Part shown: in pieces, positions 38,346 to 47,097 of the stretch
How positions within the stretch are numbered: position 1 is the first letter of the stretch
Layout of the letters: each line of letters begins with the position of its first letter
Source of the DNA: Streptomyces sindenensis
Lineage (GTDB): Bacteria; Actinomycetota; Actinomycetes; Streptomycetales; Streptomycetaceae
DNA length: 64,000 nt
Direction: 5' to 3'
Assembly: GCF_014649035.1 (NCBI RefSeq)
Contig: NZ_BMSG01000034.1
Location: 1-64,000 of the forward strand
The notes under the pieces: generated by a model
The model's database searches: none
What the model was told of the DNA's origin: nothing
Seen by the model: only the letters and a program-made list of their open reading frames with translations
Program-made: the position numbers and the translations under genes

Positions 38346-39001
38346 CGTGAAAAGGCCCACAGCGGCATCAACGCGACGGAACCGGGGCATCCTTCATCCA
38401 GGACGAAGGGCCGGGACGCGAAGAGGAGGGAGGAGGCGGCACGGACGGACCGTGAAGCGACGGACGATCCGTGAACCGGTGTTCTGTGAACCGGTGTTCC
38501 GTGTGACACGTGAGGTCTCATGGGACGGGTGAGGCAGAGGTGTGCGTCGCGGAGCTCGGGACCTACGTCCCGAACCGGGCCTTTGCCTCAAGCGTGATGG
38601 ACAGCACTAACGGGGCCCTTGCGCCTATCCCTAACCCTCATGCCAAAATAGGACAAGGAGTCCGGGGAGGGCTCCTTCTGTCCAAGTAAGGGCAGAATGC
38701 TCGACATTGCACTCTATGGGGGGTCTGACGACTCCTGATCGCTCTGTGACTGATCGTCACCGGGGCGTGACTGTCCGCTATGGCATGGTCCATCGGCTTC
38801 CGTCGCTGATGAACACCTGGGAGGGCAATTCCATCGGTTTGGCCGACGTGGCTGGACGGATGGTGTAGTTGTAGTGCCGAGGACAAGCCGTTCGTCCTAT
38901 AACCGACTCGGCCCGCGTCCGCCATTTCGGGCAACGCGGGTCAAGGTGCAGAATTTAGAGGAAAGAACCGAGAAGGTTCGGTTCTCCCGAGGAGGCCGCT
39001 C
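38346..39001. other. Upstream region of bldC
   Basis: No gene is supported; a 98-codon minus-strand frame at 38638-38934 has no recognisable features. It contains a tandem 15-bp repeat GTGAACCGGTGTTCY at 38471-38485 and 38486-38500. Further right is a comparatively AT-rich stretch with the bldC promoter region, then the leader hairpin at 38964-38985. Confidence 0.5.
38964..38985 (+). promoter_or_regulatory. bldC leader inverted repeat
   Basis: AGAACCGA (38964-38971) and TCGGTTCT (38978-38985) form a perfect 8-bp inverted repeat just before GAGGAGG, the bldC ribosome site, 16 bp before the ATG. It could be an operator or an RNA hairpin controlling translation. Function not shown. Confidence 0.5.
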
Positions 39002-39208
39002 ATGACCGCTCGCACCCCTGATGCCGAGCCGCTGCTGACCCCGGCTGAGGTTGCCACGATGTTCCGCGTGGACCCGAAGACGGTCACCCGTTGGGCCAAG
39101 GCTGGCAAGCTCACGTCCATCCGCACGCTCGGTGGACATCGCCGGTACCGCGAGGCAGAGGTCCGCGCACTGCTCGCGGGTATTCCGCAGCAGCGCAGCG
39201 AGGCCTGA
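39002..39208 (+). CDS. bldC: BldC, MerR-like developmental regulator
   Basis: The 68-aa protein is 'MTARTPDAEPLLTPAEVATM' then 'FRVDPKTVTRWAKAGKLTSI' then 'RTLGGHRRYREAEVRALLAG', the complete BldC winged-HTH domain with no effector domain. BldC delays entry into development by controlling many sporulation and secondary-metabolism genes, binding as head-to-tail oligomers to direct repeats. ATG 39002 has GAGGAGG seven bases upstream. The neighbouring vdh and hrpA genes match its usual Streptomyces setting. A strong terminator lies at 39376-39415. Confidence 0.97.
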   Translation: MTARTPDAEPLLTPAEVATMFRVDPKTVTRWAKAGKLTSIRTLGGHRRYREAEVRALLAGIPQQRSEA

Positions 39209-39791
39209 CACACCCCTGCCGACCAGCGATAACAGCAGCACAGCAGTACCGCAGCACAGCACAACATCCGGGCAGCTGCCAGGTCCCCCAACCTCAGCCA
39301 CCCGCCCATAGCTCCACTCGACGGACGCCTGCCCCAACGGGCGTCATACCTGTGCCCCACGGGTTTCGTCGTATCGATCGCGCTGGACTCCGCCGGGTCC
39401 AGCGCGATCTTTTTTGTGCCCGGACGCGCCCTCTCCGGCCGGCCTCCCGGACGCCCGGACGGCCCCTGGGCAGCGCTCTCCCGGCCGCTCCCGCGCCCGG
39501 ACCGGCCCGGAGCCAGAACCGGGCGGTCGGTCGGCTTCAGGGGGTCGGCGGGGGCGTTCGTGAGTCTGTGAGCGGGTCTGTGCGGGAGTGTGGGTGAGCG
39601 TCCCGGACGCGGTGGGACAGCCCCGGACGGAACGGTCTCCGCAACTCCACGAACCCCGTGCAATTGCACATATTAAATTCACCAGTTGTAGGGGAGGCGT
39701 AAGATCCCCCGGTCTGAAAACTCTTTCGGTGACTACCGTCACATCGCCTGATGCTTGCCAACTACGAGCCTGCCACTGCGCGGACGCGGAG
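39209..39791. other. Gap between bldC and the DUF6274-like gene
   Basis: 583 bp with no supported gene. It holds the bldC terminator at 39376-39415 and an AT-rich island (CACATATTAAATTCACC near 39667). The remainder is GC-rich and unassigned. Confidence 0.5.
39376..39415 (+). terminator. Terminator of bldC
   Basis: GATCGCGCTGGAC (39376-39388) pairs with GTCCAGCGCGATC (39397-39409), followed by a T6 run. A classic intrinsic terminator, rare in this GC-rich setting. Confidence 0.9.
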
Positions 39792-40106
39792 TCACCCGGC
39801 CGATGGTCGTGTCGCCGGGGGTCTTTCGTCCTCGTTCCCGACCGGCCGCCCGGTGTTCTCGACCGTCCGGCGGGTGTTCCCGACCGGCCGCCCGGAAGCG
39901 TTCTCCGGAGCGGCGGGGGCGCCGGCGGGGGCCGGGGCGGCCTCGGCCGCTCCCTCGGGCTCCGAGGCGGCCCCGGGCTCCATGGCGAGCCGCAGGAGGC
40001 GATGGCAGACCGCGCAGTGCCGGGTGAGATGGCCGTAGGCGGCAGCGGCCGCCAGATGGGCGCGCAGCAGCGCGCGGGTCTCGTGTCGTGCTGCGGACGC
40101 GGACAT
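39792..40106 (-). CDS. DUF6274-like small protein
   Basis: The 104-aa protein opens 'MSASAARHETRALLRAHLAA' and continues '..YGHLTRHCAVCHRLLRLAM', with a Cys-x2-Cys-His metal-binding-like pattern. A Pro/Ala-rich low-complexity tail makes up the second half. The first 45 residues are the conserved part seen near bldC in other Streptomyces; no function is known. ATG 40106 follows GGGAGGTGG with ideal spacing. It is transcribed toward bldC and lies just downstream of tRNA-Asp and its terminator. Confidence 0.75.
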   Translation of the reverse strand: MSASAARHETRALLRAHLAAAAAYGHLTRHCAVCHRLLRLAMEPGAASEPEGAAEAAPAPAGAPAAPENASGRPVGNTRRTVENTGRPVGNEDERPPATRPSAG

Positions 40107-40220
40107 GCGAGCCACCTCCCGGTGGTCACGGCCGTCCCCCGCCCGCGAGAAGCGCCGGGGATACGGATACGGCCTCTGCTCCTCCGGGGTACCCGCGGCG
40201 GACGGAGCCGTCAAGACGCG

Positions 40221-40253
40221 AGAAAGCCCGGATCGAAATGATCCGGGCTTTCT
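40221..40253. terminator. Terminator downstream of tRNA-Asp copy 1
   Basis: AGAAAGCCCGGATC/GATCCGGGCTTTCT is a perfect 14-bp stem with a 5-nt loop, 7 bp past the tRNA 3' end on the minus strand. Confidence 0.85.
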
Positions 40254-40259
40254 CTACTG

Positions 40260-40334
40260 CGGTCCTGACGGGATTTGAACCCGCGGCCTCCACCTTGACA
40301 GGGTGGCGAGCACTCCAAACTGCTCCACAGGACC
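40260..40334 (-). tRNA. tRNA-Asp(GTC), copy 1
   Basis: The minus strand is GGTCCTGTGGAGCAGTTTGG..., with anticodon loop CTGTCAAG (GTC) and T-arm GGTTCAAATCC. It is identical over 75 nt to the copy at 46832-46906. CCA is not encoded. Confidence 0.95.
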
Positions 40335-40462
40335 AGGTTTTAGCCGCTTGCCTTGCGGCTTGCTGCGAAACCAGACTGTACAGGAGTTGGGAGGCCCAGG
40401 TCGACTTCACTCCTGGTGGTGACTCCGTCACCCGCCTCCCGGCCCCCTCCGGCGGCCCCGCG

Positions 40463-43400
40463 TCAGGGTGCGAGGGCGTCGATCGCCTTCACGATCCGCT
40501 TGTCCGAGACGGGGAACGCGGTCCCCAGCGCGTGGGCGAAGTAGCTCACCCGCAGCTCCTCGATCATCCAGCGGACGTCCAGCGCCTCCTGCGGCACCGG
40601 CCGGCCCTGCGGGAACTGCTCCAGCAGCCAGGCGTACTCGTCCTGCATCTCGTGGACCTTCTCCATCCGCGTGGTGTCCCGCTGGACGGCCGTCGGCATC
40701 TGCTGGAGCCGCCGGTCGGCCGCCACGAGGTAGCGCATCAGGTCCGGCAGCCGGCGCAGCCCCGTGGCCGTAACGAAACCGGACGGTACGAGACGGGCCA
40801 GCTGAGCCCGTACGTCGGTGACGTTGGCCACCAGGGCCAGGCTGTTCGTCGACTTCAGGCGGCGCTCGCACGCCTGCCACGCGGCCAGGATCTGCTGCAC
40901 CTGGTCGATCGTGCGGACGGTCAGGTCCACCAGGTCCGCGCGCACCTTGTCGTACAGCGTCCGGAACGCCTTCTCGTCCCACGCGGGCCCGCCGTGCGCG
41001 GCGATCAGCCGGTCGGCCGCGGCGGTCGCGCAGTCCTCGAAGAGTGCCTGCACCGAACCGTGCGGATTACGGGACAGCGCCAGCTTCTGCTGGTTGCTCA
41101 GCCGGTCGGACGCGAACTTCGCCGGGTTCACCGGGATGTTCAGCATGATCAGCCGCCGGGTGCCGCGCCACATCGCCTGCTGCTGCTCGGCCTCGGTGTC
41201 GAAGAGCCGTACGGCGACGGTGTCGCCCTGGTCGACGAGGGCTGGATACGCCTTGACCGGCTGGCCGGCCCTGCGGGTCTCGAAGACCTTGTTCAGCGTG
41301 CCGATGGTCCAGTCCGTGAGGCCCGAACGCTCGATGGACTCCCCGGTGGGCCCCGCGGTCGCCGCGGCGGCCTTGGAGAGCGCCTGGCGGGCCTTCGGCC
41401 GCAACGTGAGCTTCAGCGCCTCCAGGTCCTTGTCCTCGGCGACCTTCCGCCGCCGCTCGTCGACGATCCGGAACGTGATCTTGAGGTGGTCCGGGACGCG
41501 GGAGAGGTCGAAGTCGTCCGCCGTGACCGGGACCCCGACCATCCGCTGGAGCTCACGCGCCAGGGTCTGCGGCAGCGGCTCCTGGAGCGGGACCGCCCGG
41601 TCGAGGAACTTCTCCGCGTAGTTCGGCGCGGGGACGTAGTGCCGGCGGACCGGCTTCGGCAGCGAGCGGATCAGCTCGGTGACGACCTCCTCGCGCAGCC
41701 CCGGGATCTGCCAGTCGAAGCCCTCGGCGGTGACCTGGTTGAGCACCTGGAGCGGCACGTGCACGGTCACACCGTCCGCGTCCGCGCCGGGCTCGAACTG
41801 GTACGTCACCTTGAACTTGAGCTTCCCCTGCCGCCAGGAGTCCGGGTAGTCGTCCTTGGTGACGGCCCCGGCCTTCTCGTTGATGAGCATGGAGCGCTCG
41901 AAGTCGAGCGCGTCCGGCTCCTCCCGCCGCTTGTGCTTCCACCAGGAGTCGAAGTGCGCCCCGGACACGATGTGCTCGGGAATCCGCTGGTCGTAGAAGT
42001 CGAACAGCGTCTCGTCGTCCACGAGGATGTCGCGGCGGCGGGCGCGGTGCTCCAACTCCTCGACCTCGCCGAGCAGTTTGCGGTTGTCGTGGAAGAACTG
42101 GTGGTGGGTGCGCCAGTCGCCCTCGACCAGGGCGTTGCGGATGAACAGATCCCGCGAGGCCTCCTGGTCGATCCGTCCGAAATTGACCTTGCGCTGGGCG
42201 ACGATCGGCACACCGTAGAGGGTGACCCGCTCGTACGCCATCACCGCCGCCTGGTCCTTCTCCCAGTGCGGTTCGCTGTAGGTGCGCTTCACCAGGTGCT
42301 GGGCCAGCGGCTCGATCCACTCTGGCTCGACCTTGGCGTTGACCCGCGCCCAGAGCCGGGAGGTCTCCACCAGCTCCGCCGACATCAGGAACCGCGGCTG
42401 CTTCTTGAACAGCGCCGAGCCCGGGAAGATCGCGAACTTGGCGCTGCGCGCGCCCAGGTACTCGTTCTTCTCGGTGTCCTTCAGCCCGATGTGCGACAGC
42501 AGCCCGGCCAGCAGCGAGGTGTGCACCGCCTGCTCGGGAACGGACGCCTCCGCCTTGGGCTCCTCGACGGTGATGCCCATCTGCTTGGCGACCGTCCGCA
42601 GCTGCGCGTAGATGTCCTGCCATTCGCGGATGCGCAGGAAGTTCAGATACTCCTGCTTGCACATCCGGCGGAACGAGGACGAGCCGCGCTCCTTCTGCTG
42701 CTCGCGGATGTACGCCCAGAGATTCAGGTACGCCAGGAAGTCGGACGTCTCGTCCTTGAACCGGGCGTGGTTCTGATCCGCCTGCGTCTGCTTCTCCGCC
42801 GGCCGCTCGCGCGGGTCCTGGATGGAGAGCGCGGCGGCGATGACCATGACCTCGCGGGCGCAGCCGTTCTTGTCGGCCTCGATGACCATGCGGGCCAGGC
42901 GCGGGTCGACGGGCAGCTGGGAGAGCTTGCGCCCGAGCGGGGTGAGCCGCTTCTTCGGATCCTTCTCCGCCGGGTCCAGCGCCCCCAGCTCCTGGAGGAG
43001 CTGGACGCCGTCGCGGATGTTGCGGTGGTCCGGCGGGTCGATGAAGGGGAACTTCTCGATGTCGCCGAGCCCGGCGGCGGTCATCTGGAGGATGACGGAG
43101 GCCAGGTTGGTCCGCAGGATCTCCGGGTCGGTGAACTCCGGCCGGGTGACGAAGTCGTCCTCGGAGTAGAGCCGGATGCAGATGCCGTCCGACGTACGGC
43201 CGCAGCGGCCCTTGCGCTGGTTGGCGCTGGCCTGGGAGATCCGCTCGATCGGCAGCCGCTGGACCTTGGTGCGGTGGCTGTAGCGGGAGATACGGGCGTT
43301 GCCCGGGTCGATCACGTACTTGATGCCGGGGACGGTCAGCGAGGTCTCGGCGACGTTGGTCGCGAGCACGATGCGGCGTCCGGTGTGGCGCTGGAACACG

Positions 43401-44395
43401 CGGTGCTGCTCGGCGTGCGAGAGGCGGGCGTAGAGGGGGAGCACCTCGGTGTGTCTGAGGTTCCGCTTGTTCAGCGCGTCCGCCGTGTCCCGGATCTCGC
43501 GCTCACCGGAGAGGAAGACCAGGACGTCGCCGGGGGCCTCGTGGCCCAGCTCGTCGACGGCGTCGCAGATCGCGGTGATCTGGTCCCGGTCGGAGTCCTC
43601 GCTGTCCTCCTCCAGCAGGGGGCGGTACCTGACCTCCACCGGATACGTCCGCCCGCTGACCTCCACGATCGGGGCGTCCCCGAAGTGGCGCGCGAACCGC
43701 TCCGGGTCGATGGTCGCCGAGGTGATGACGACCTTCAGATCGGGGCGGCGGGGCAGCAGCCGGGCCAGATAGCCGAGCAGGAAATCGATGTTGAGGGACC
43801 GCTCGTGGGCCTCGTCGATGATGATCGTGTCGTACGCCAGCAGCTCGCGGTCCGTCTGGATCTCGGCGAGCAGGATGCCGTCCGTCATCAGCTTCAGATA
43901 CGTCGACTCCGGGTTCACCTGGTCGGTGAAGCGGACCTTCCAGCCGACGGTCTCGCCCAGCGGCGTCTTCAGCTCGTCCGCGACGCGCTCCGCGACCGTA
44001 CGGGCGGCGATCCGGCGGGGCTGGGTGTGCCCGATCATGCCCCGGACACCGCGCCCCAGCTCCATGCAGATCTTCGGGAGCTGTGTGGTCTTCCCGGACC
44101 CGGTCTCCCCGGCGACGATCACGACCTGGTGGTCGCGTATCGCCTCCAGGATCTCGTCCTTCTTCTGGCTGACCGGCAGCTCTTCCGGGTACGACAGGGC
44201 GGGCAGCCGGGCCGCGCGCGCCGCGAGCCGGTCGGCCGCCTTTCCCGCCTCGGCCGCGATCTCGTCCAGCACGGACTGGCGGGCCTCGGGCTTGCGGATG
44301 CGGCGCGCTCCTTCGAGGCGCCGGCCGAGCCGGTTCGCGTCGCGGAGCGAGAGCTGACCGAGCTGGGACTGGAGATCGGCGAAGGAAGTAGACAT
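40463..44395 (-). CDS. hrpA: ATP-dependent RNA helicase HrpA (DEAH box)
   Basis: The 1310-aa product is full length for HrpA. Walker A 'GETGSGKTTQLPK' lies at residues 96-108, and 'TQPRRIAARTVAERVADEL', DEAH in 'IIIDEAHERSLNIDFLLGYL', 'SATI' and 'VLATNVAETSLTVPGIKYVIDPG' follow. The 'QRKGRCGRTSDGICIRLYSE' motif VI is present. The C-terminal half carries the HA2/OB-fold region and the long DUF3418-type extension. It unwinds RNA or RNPs; in bacteria HrpA is linked to mRNA processing and rescue of collided ribosomes. ATG 44395 starts the protein. The minus-strand gene is adjacent to tRNA-Asp downstream. Confidence 0.95.
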   Translation of the reverse strand: MSTSFADLQSQLGQLSLRDANRLGRRLEGARRIRKPEARQSVLDEIAAEAGKAADRLAARAARLPALSYPEELPVSQKKDEILEAIRDHQVVIVAGETGSGKTTQLPKICMELGRGVRGMIGHTQPRRIAARTVAERVADELKTPLGETVGWKVRFTDQVNPESTYLKLMTDGILLAEIQTDRELLAYDTIIIDEAHERSLNIDFLLGYLARLLPRRPDLKVVITSATIDPERFARHFGDAPIVEVSGRTYPVEVRYRPLLEEDSEDSDRDQITAICDAVDELGHEAPGDVLVFLSGEREIRDTADALNKRNLRHTEVLPLYARLSHAEQHRVFQRHTGRRIVLATNVAETSLTVPGIKYVIDPGNARISRYSHRTKVQRLPIERISQASANQRKGRCGRTSDGICIRLYSEDDFVTRPEFTDPEILRTNLASVILQMTAAGLGDIEKFPFIDPPDHRNIRDGVQLLQELGALDPAEKDPKKRLTPLGRKLSQLPVDPRLARMVIEADKNGCAREVMVIAAALSIQDPRERPAEKQTQADQNHARFKDETSDFLAYLNLWAYIREQQKERGSSSFRRMCKQEYLNFLRIREWQDIYAQLRTVAKQMGITVEEPKAEASVPEQAVHTSLLAGLLSHIGLKDTEKNEYLGARSAKFAIFPGSALFKKQPRFLMSAELVETSRLWARVNAKVEPEWIEPLAQHLVKRTYSEPHWEKDQAAVMAYERVTLYGVPIVAQRKVNFGRIDQEASRDLFIRNALVEGDWRTHHQFFHDNRKLLGEVEELEHRARRRDILVDDETLFDFYDQRIPEHIVSGAHFDSWWKHKRREEPDALDFERSMLINEKAGAVTKDDYPDSWRQGKLKFKVTYQFEPGADADGVTVHVPLQVLNQVTAEGFDWQIPGLREEVVTELIRSLPKPVRRHYVPAPNYAEKFLDRAVPLQEPLPQTLARELQRMVGVPVTADDFDLSRVPDHLKITFRIVDERRRKVAEDKDLEALKLTLRPKARQALSKAAAATAGPTGESIERSGLTDWTIGTLNKVFETRRAGQPVKAYPALVDQGDTVAVRLFDTEAEQQQAMWRGTRRLIMLNIPVNPAKFASDRLSNQQKLALSRNPHGSVQALFEDCATAAADRLIAAHGGPAWDEKAFRTLYDKVRADLVDLTVRTIDQVQQILAAWQACERRLKSTNSLALVANVTDVRAQLARLVPSGFVTATGLRRLPDLMRYLVAADRRLQQMPTAVQRDTTRMEKVHEMQDEYAWLLEQFPQGRPVPQEALDVRWMIEELRVSYFAHALGTAFPVSDKRIVKAIDALAP

Positions 44396-44535
44396 ACGGA
44401 TCCCAGGATCTCACCCGGGCCCGGCCGGTGGCGACCTCATTTCACGCGGGCTGCGTCACGCGCCGCGTACCATTTCGGGCAGTCGAACGCCCCGTAACCG
44501 CCGATCAGCCGATCACGCGAGAAAGGCCCGGTCCC

Positions 44536-44964
44536 GTGTCCCGTACGCAGTGGTGGAGCCTGACGGCGCTGCTCGCGGTGGTGCTGGGGCTGCTGTGCGG
44601 GCCGACGGCCTTCGCGGCCGCCGGGACGGGGGCCTCCTCCGTGCCGGTGGCGCAGGCGGCGCAGGCGGCGCAGCACCGTGGGCAGGCGGCGCAGGACCGT
44701 GGGCAGGCGCACCACGCCCCCGTGGCCGAGGCCACCGGCGATCGCGCCCCGGTCCCCGGCTGCGGGAAGCTCCGTGATCACGGCGGTGAGCCCGCCGTTC
44801 CCTCCCGCGCCCGGTCCGCCCACGACCAGGCACCGGGTCTCGCGCCGTGGGGGCTGCCCGCCGCGACGGGCGCGCCGTCGGCCGAGCCGCCGCCGGGGAT
44901 ACGGGCCCGCGCCCCGGTCCCCCACACCCCGACCCCGGTCGAACTCTCCGTGCTGCGGGTGTAG
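44536..44964 (+). CDS. Small secreted protein of unknown function
   Basis: The 142-aa product opens with a signal peptide: basic 'VSRTQWW', a hydrophobic core 'SLTALLAVVLGLLCG' and an AFAAA-type cleavage site near residue 32. The rest is Ala/Pro/Gln/His-rich with one cysteine and no domain I recognise. GTG 44536 is chosen because it opens the signal peptide and has GAGAAAGG about nine bases upstream. It lies 72 bp before the DsbA-like gene on the same strand and is divergent from hrpA. It might be a client or accessory of the thiol-oxidation pair, but that is only from position. Confidence 0.6.
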   Translation: MSRTQWWSLTALLAVVLGLLCGPTAFAAAGTGASSVPVAQAAQAAQHRGQAAQDRGQAHHAPVAEATGDRAPVPGCGKLRDHGGEPAVPSRARSAHDQAPGLAPWGLPAATGAPSAEPPPGIRARAPVPHTPTPVELSVLRV

Positions 44965-45036
44965 GGGGTCTCGGCGGACATCCGCCCGCCCCGCACCTTC
45001 CGCCCTTCCTCCCTCATCACCAGCACGGAGTGCCGC

Positions 45037-45831
45037 ATGCCCACGCCCGAGAACGCGAAGTCCTCGAAGTCCGCGAACGCGCGCAAGCCCCTCGTCTACG
45101 GCGCGGTGGTCGTCGTCGCGGCCGGTCTTCTCGGCTTCGCCTCGTACAAGGCCACCGCCCCCGACGACACCTCGAAGGACACCACCGCCACCGGCCCCGC
45201 CGCCGAGGTCTCCGCCGACCCGGATGCGGGCGTCTACCCGGAGCTGGCGAAGCTCGCCCGCCGGGACGCCGACGACAAGCTGGCCATCGGCCCGGCCGAC
45301 GCCCCGGTCGTCCTGATCGAGTACGCCGACTTCAAGTGCGGCTACTGCGGCAAGTTCGCCCGGGACACCGAGCCGGAGCTGATCGAGAAGTACGTGAAGG
45401 ACGGCACGCTGCGCATCGAGTGGCGCAACTTCCCGATCTTCGGAGAGGAGTCCGAGAACGCCGCCCGGGGCGCCTGGGCCGCCGGGCAGCAGAACCGCTT
45501 CTGGGAGTTCCACCGCGCCGCCTACGCCGAGGGGGCGAAGGAGAAGGGCTTCGGCAAGGACCGGGTGAAGGCGCTCGCCGAGCAGGCCGGGGTGAAGGAC
45601 CTGGACCGGTTCATGAAGGACCTCGACAGCGACGCGGCCCGGGCGTCGGTCAAGAAGGACCAGGAACAGGCGTACGGGATCGGCGCCACGTCCACCCCGT
45701 CGTTCCTGATCAACGGCCGCCCGATCGCCGGCGCCCAGCCGGACGAGACGTTCACCCGCGCCATCGAGGCCGCCGCCGAGCGGGCGAAGACCACGGGTGC
45801 GGCGGGCAAGGCCGGGGAGCCCGCCAAGTGA
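45037..45831 (+). CDS. Membrane-anchored DsbA-like thiol-disulfide oxidoreductase
   Basis: The 264-aa product has an N-terminal anchor helix (about 19-37), a linker, and a DsbA-type thioredoxin fold from about 85. The active-site CGYC is at 101-104 ('ADFKCGYCGKF'), and cis-Pro lies in 'IGATSTPSFLINGRPI'. It acts outside the membrane in disulfide bond formation or isomerisation of exported proteins. ATG 45037 fits; the stop overlaps the next gene by 4 bp (GTGA). Pairing with a CcdA-type electron-transfer membrane protein suggests it is kept reduced, that is, used as an isomerase or reductase; this is inference. Confidence 0.93.
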   Translation: MPTPENAKSSKSANARKPLVYGAVVVVAAGLLGFASYKATAPDDTSKDTTATGPAAEVSADPDAGVYPELAKLARRDADDKLAIGPADAPVVLIEYADFKCGYCGKFARDTEPELIEKYVKDGTLRIEWRNFPIFGEESENAARGAWAAGQQNRFWEFHRAAYAEGAKEKGFGKDRVKALAEQAGVKDLDRFMKDLDSDAARASVKKDQEQAYGIGATSTPSFLINGRPIAGAQPDETFTRAIEAAAERAKTTGAAGKAGEPAK

Positions 45832-46694
45832 CGGCGGACATCGGCTACTTCGCGGCCTTCCTCGGTGGGTTGCTCGCCCTGGTCAGCCCGTGCAGCGCGC
45901 TGCTGCTCCCGGCGTTCTTCGCGTACTCCATCGACTCCACCTCCCGGCTGCTGGCCCGCACCGGCATCTTCTACGCCGGGCTCGCCACCACCCTCGTCCC
46001 GCTCGGCGCGGCCGGTTCGTACGCCGGGCGGCTGTTCTACGGCCACCGCGACGCACTCGTCACCGGCGCGGGCTGGCTGATCATCGTGCTCGGTCTCGCG
46101 CAGATCGTCGGCCTCGGCTTCGCCTCCCGGCGGATGGCCGAGCTCAGCGGCCGGATCCGCCCCACCACCGCGTTCTCCGTCTACGCGCTGGGCGCGGTCT
46201 ACGGCCTGGCCGGATTCTGCGCGGGCCCGATCCTCGGCAGCGTCCTGACCGTCGCGGCGGTGAGCGGCAGCCCGGTCTACGGGGGACTGCTGCTGGCGGT
46301 GTACGCGCTCGGGATGGCCGTCCCCCTCTTCCTCCTCGCCCTGCTCTGGGAACGCTTCGACCTCGGCCGCCGGACATGGCTGCGCGGCCGGGCCGTCCGG
46401 CTCGGCCGGTTCGAGCTGCACACCACGTCGCTGCTGTCGGGGCTGTTCTTCATCGGCCTCGGCGCGCTGTTCCTCGTCTACGACGGGACGACCGCGCTGC
46501 CCGGCCTGCTCGGGGTCGACGACTCGTTCGCGGTCGAGCAGTGGGCGCAGAAGCTCGGCGAACGGGTGCCGGACGGGGTGGCGCTGGTCGCGGTGGTGCT
46601 GGTGGCGCTGCTGGTCCTGGGCGTACGGACCTGGCGGCGGCGCGACGGAGCCGTGCCGCAGGAAGGGCAGCGGGAGGAGACCGAGAAGGTGTGA
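45828..46694 (+). CDS. CcdA/DsbD-like cytochrome c biogenesis transmembrane protein
   Basis: The 288-aa product has six or more hydrophobic helices. 'FLGGLLALVSPCSALLLPAFFAYSID' has the conserved Ser-Pro-Cys of helix 1, and 'YGLAGFCAGPILGSVLTVAA' has the second Cys, matching the paired cysteines of CcdA proteins. They move electrons from cytoplasmic thioredoxin across the membrane to extracytoplasmic thiol proteins. The GTG start at 45828 overlaps the dsbA-like stop. A strong hairpin at 46700-46730 separates it from the tRNA cluster. Confidence 0.9.
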   Translation: MTADIGYFAAFLGGLLALVSPCSALLLPAFFAYSIDSTSRLLARTGIFYAGLATTLVPLGAAGSYAGRLFYGHRDALVTGAGWLIIVLGLAQIVGLGFASRRMAELSGRIRPTTAFSVYALGAVYGLAGFCAGPILGSVLTVAAVSGSPVYGGLLLAVYALGMAVPLFLLALLWERFDLGRRTWLRGRAVRLGRFELHTTSLLSGLFFIGLGALFLVYDGTTALPGLLGVDDSFAVEQWAQKLGERVPDGVALVAVVLVALLVLGVRTWRRRDGAVPQEGQREETEKV

Positions 46695-46699
46695 CACGG

Positions 46700-46730
46700 C
46701 GAAGGCCCCGTCCGGGGGACGGGGCCTTCG
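46700..46730. terminator. Terminator between the ccdA-like gene and tRNA cluster
   Basis: CGAAGGCCCCGTC/GACGGGGCCTTCG forms a perfect 13-bp stem with a 5-nt loop. It can terminate the plus-strand operon and the minus-strand tRNAs. Confidence 0.85.
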
Positions 46731-46735
46731 AGAAG

Positions 46736-46809
46736 TGGCTGGGGCCGGGATCGAACCGGCGACCTATCGCTTTTCAGGCGATCGCTCGTACCAACTGAGC
46801 TACCCAGCC
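46736..46809 (-). tRNA. tRNA-Phe(GAA)
   Basis: The minus strand begins GGCTGGGTAGCTCAGTTGG and has anticodon loop CTGAAAAG (GAA), T-arm GGTTCGATCC and discriminator A. CCA is not encoded. Confidence 0.95.
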
Positions 46810-46831
46810 ACGCAGCCGCTGGGGCTGCAAG

Positions 46832-46906
46832 CGGTCCTGACGGGATTTGAACCCGCGGCCTCCACCTTGACAGGGTGGCGAGCACTCCAAACTGCTCCAC
46901 AGGACC
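46832..46906 (-). tRNA. tRNA-Asp(GTC), copy 2
   Basis: Identical to tRNA-Asp at 40260-40334 (75 nt). It lies 22 bp from tRNA-Phe and 38 bp from tRNA-Glu, so the three probably share a transcript. Confidence 0.95.
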
Positions 46907-46944
46907 AAGCAATGCGCGAAACAAGTCTCGCACACGGTGAAACG

Positions 46945-47017
46945 TGCCCCCAACGGGATTCGAACCCGTGCTACCGCCTTGAAAGGGCGGCGTCCTGGGC
47001 CACTAGACGATGAGGGC
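46945..47017 (-). tRNA. tRNA-Glu(TTC)
   Basis: The minus strand begins GCCCTCATCGTCTAGTGGCC and has anticodon loop CTTTCAAG (TTC) and T-arm GGTTCGAATCC. First of the Glu-Asp-Phe array in the direction of transcription. Confidence 0.94.
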
Positions 47018-47097
47018 TATTGGCCCGCCGGTTCGCTTTGCAGCGCGTCGGGGACGTGAGAAGCATATGGGATGGGTGGAGCTATCGCCAAAACGGT

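Noticed and set aside
38638..38934. A 98-codon minus-strand frame upstream of bldC
   Set aside because: No ribosome site, motif or conserved-looking pattern; region fits a promoter.
40088..44497. A 1469-codon plus-strand open frame opposite hrpA
   Set aside because: It is a shadow of the long GC-rich helicase gene, with Arg/Leu/Val-rich content and no domain. The hrpA frame has all helicase motifs.
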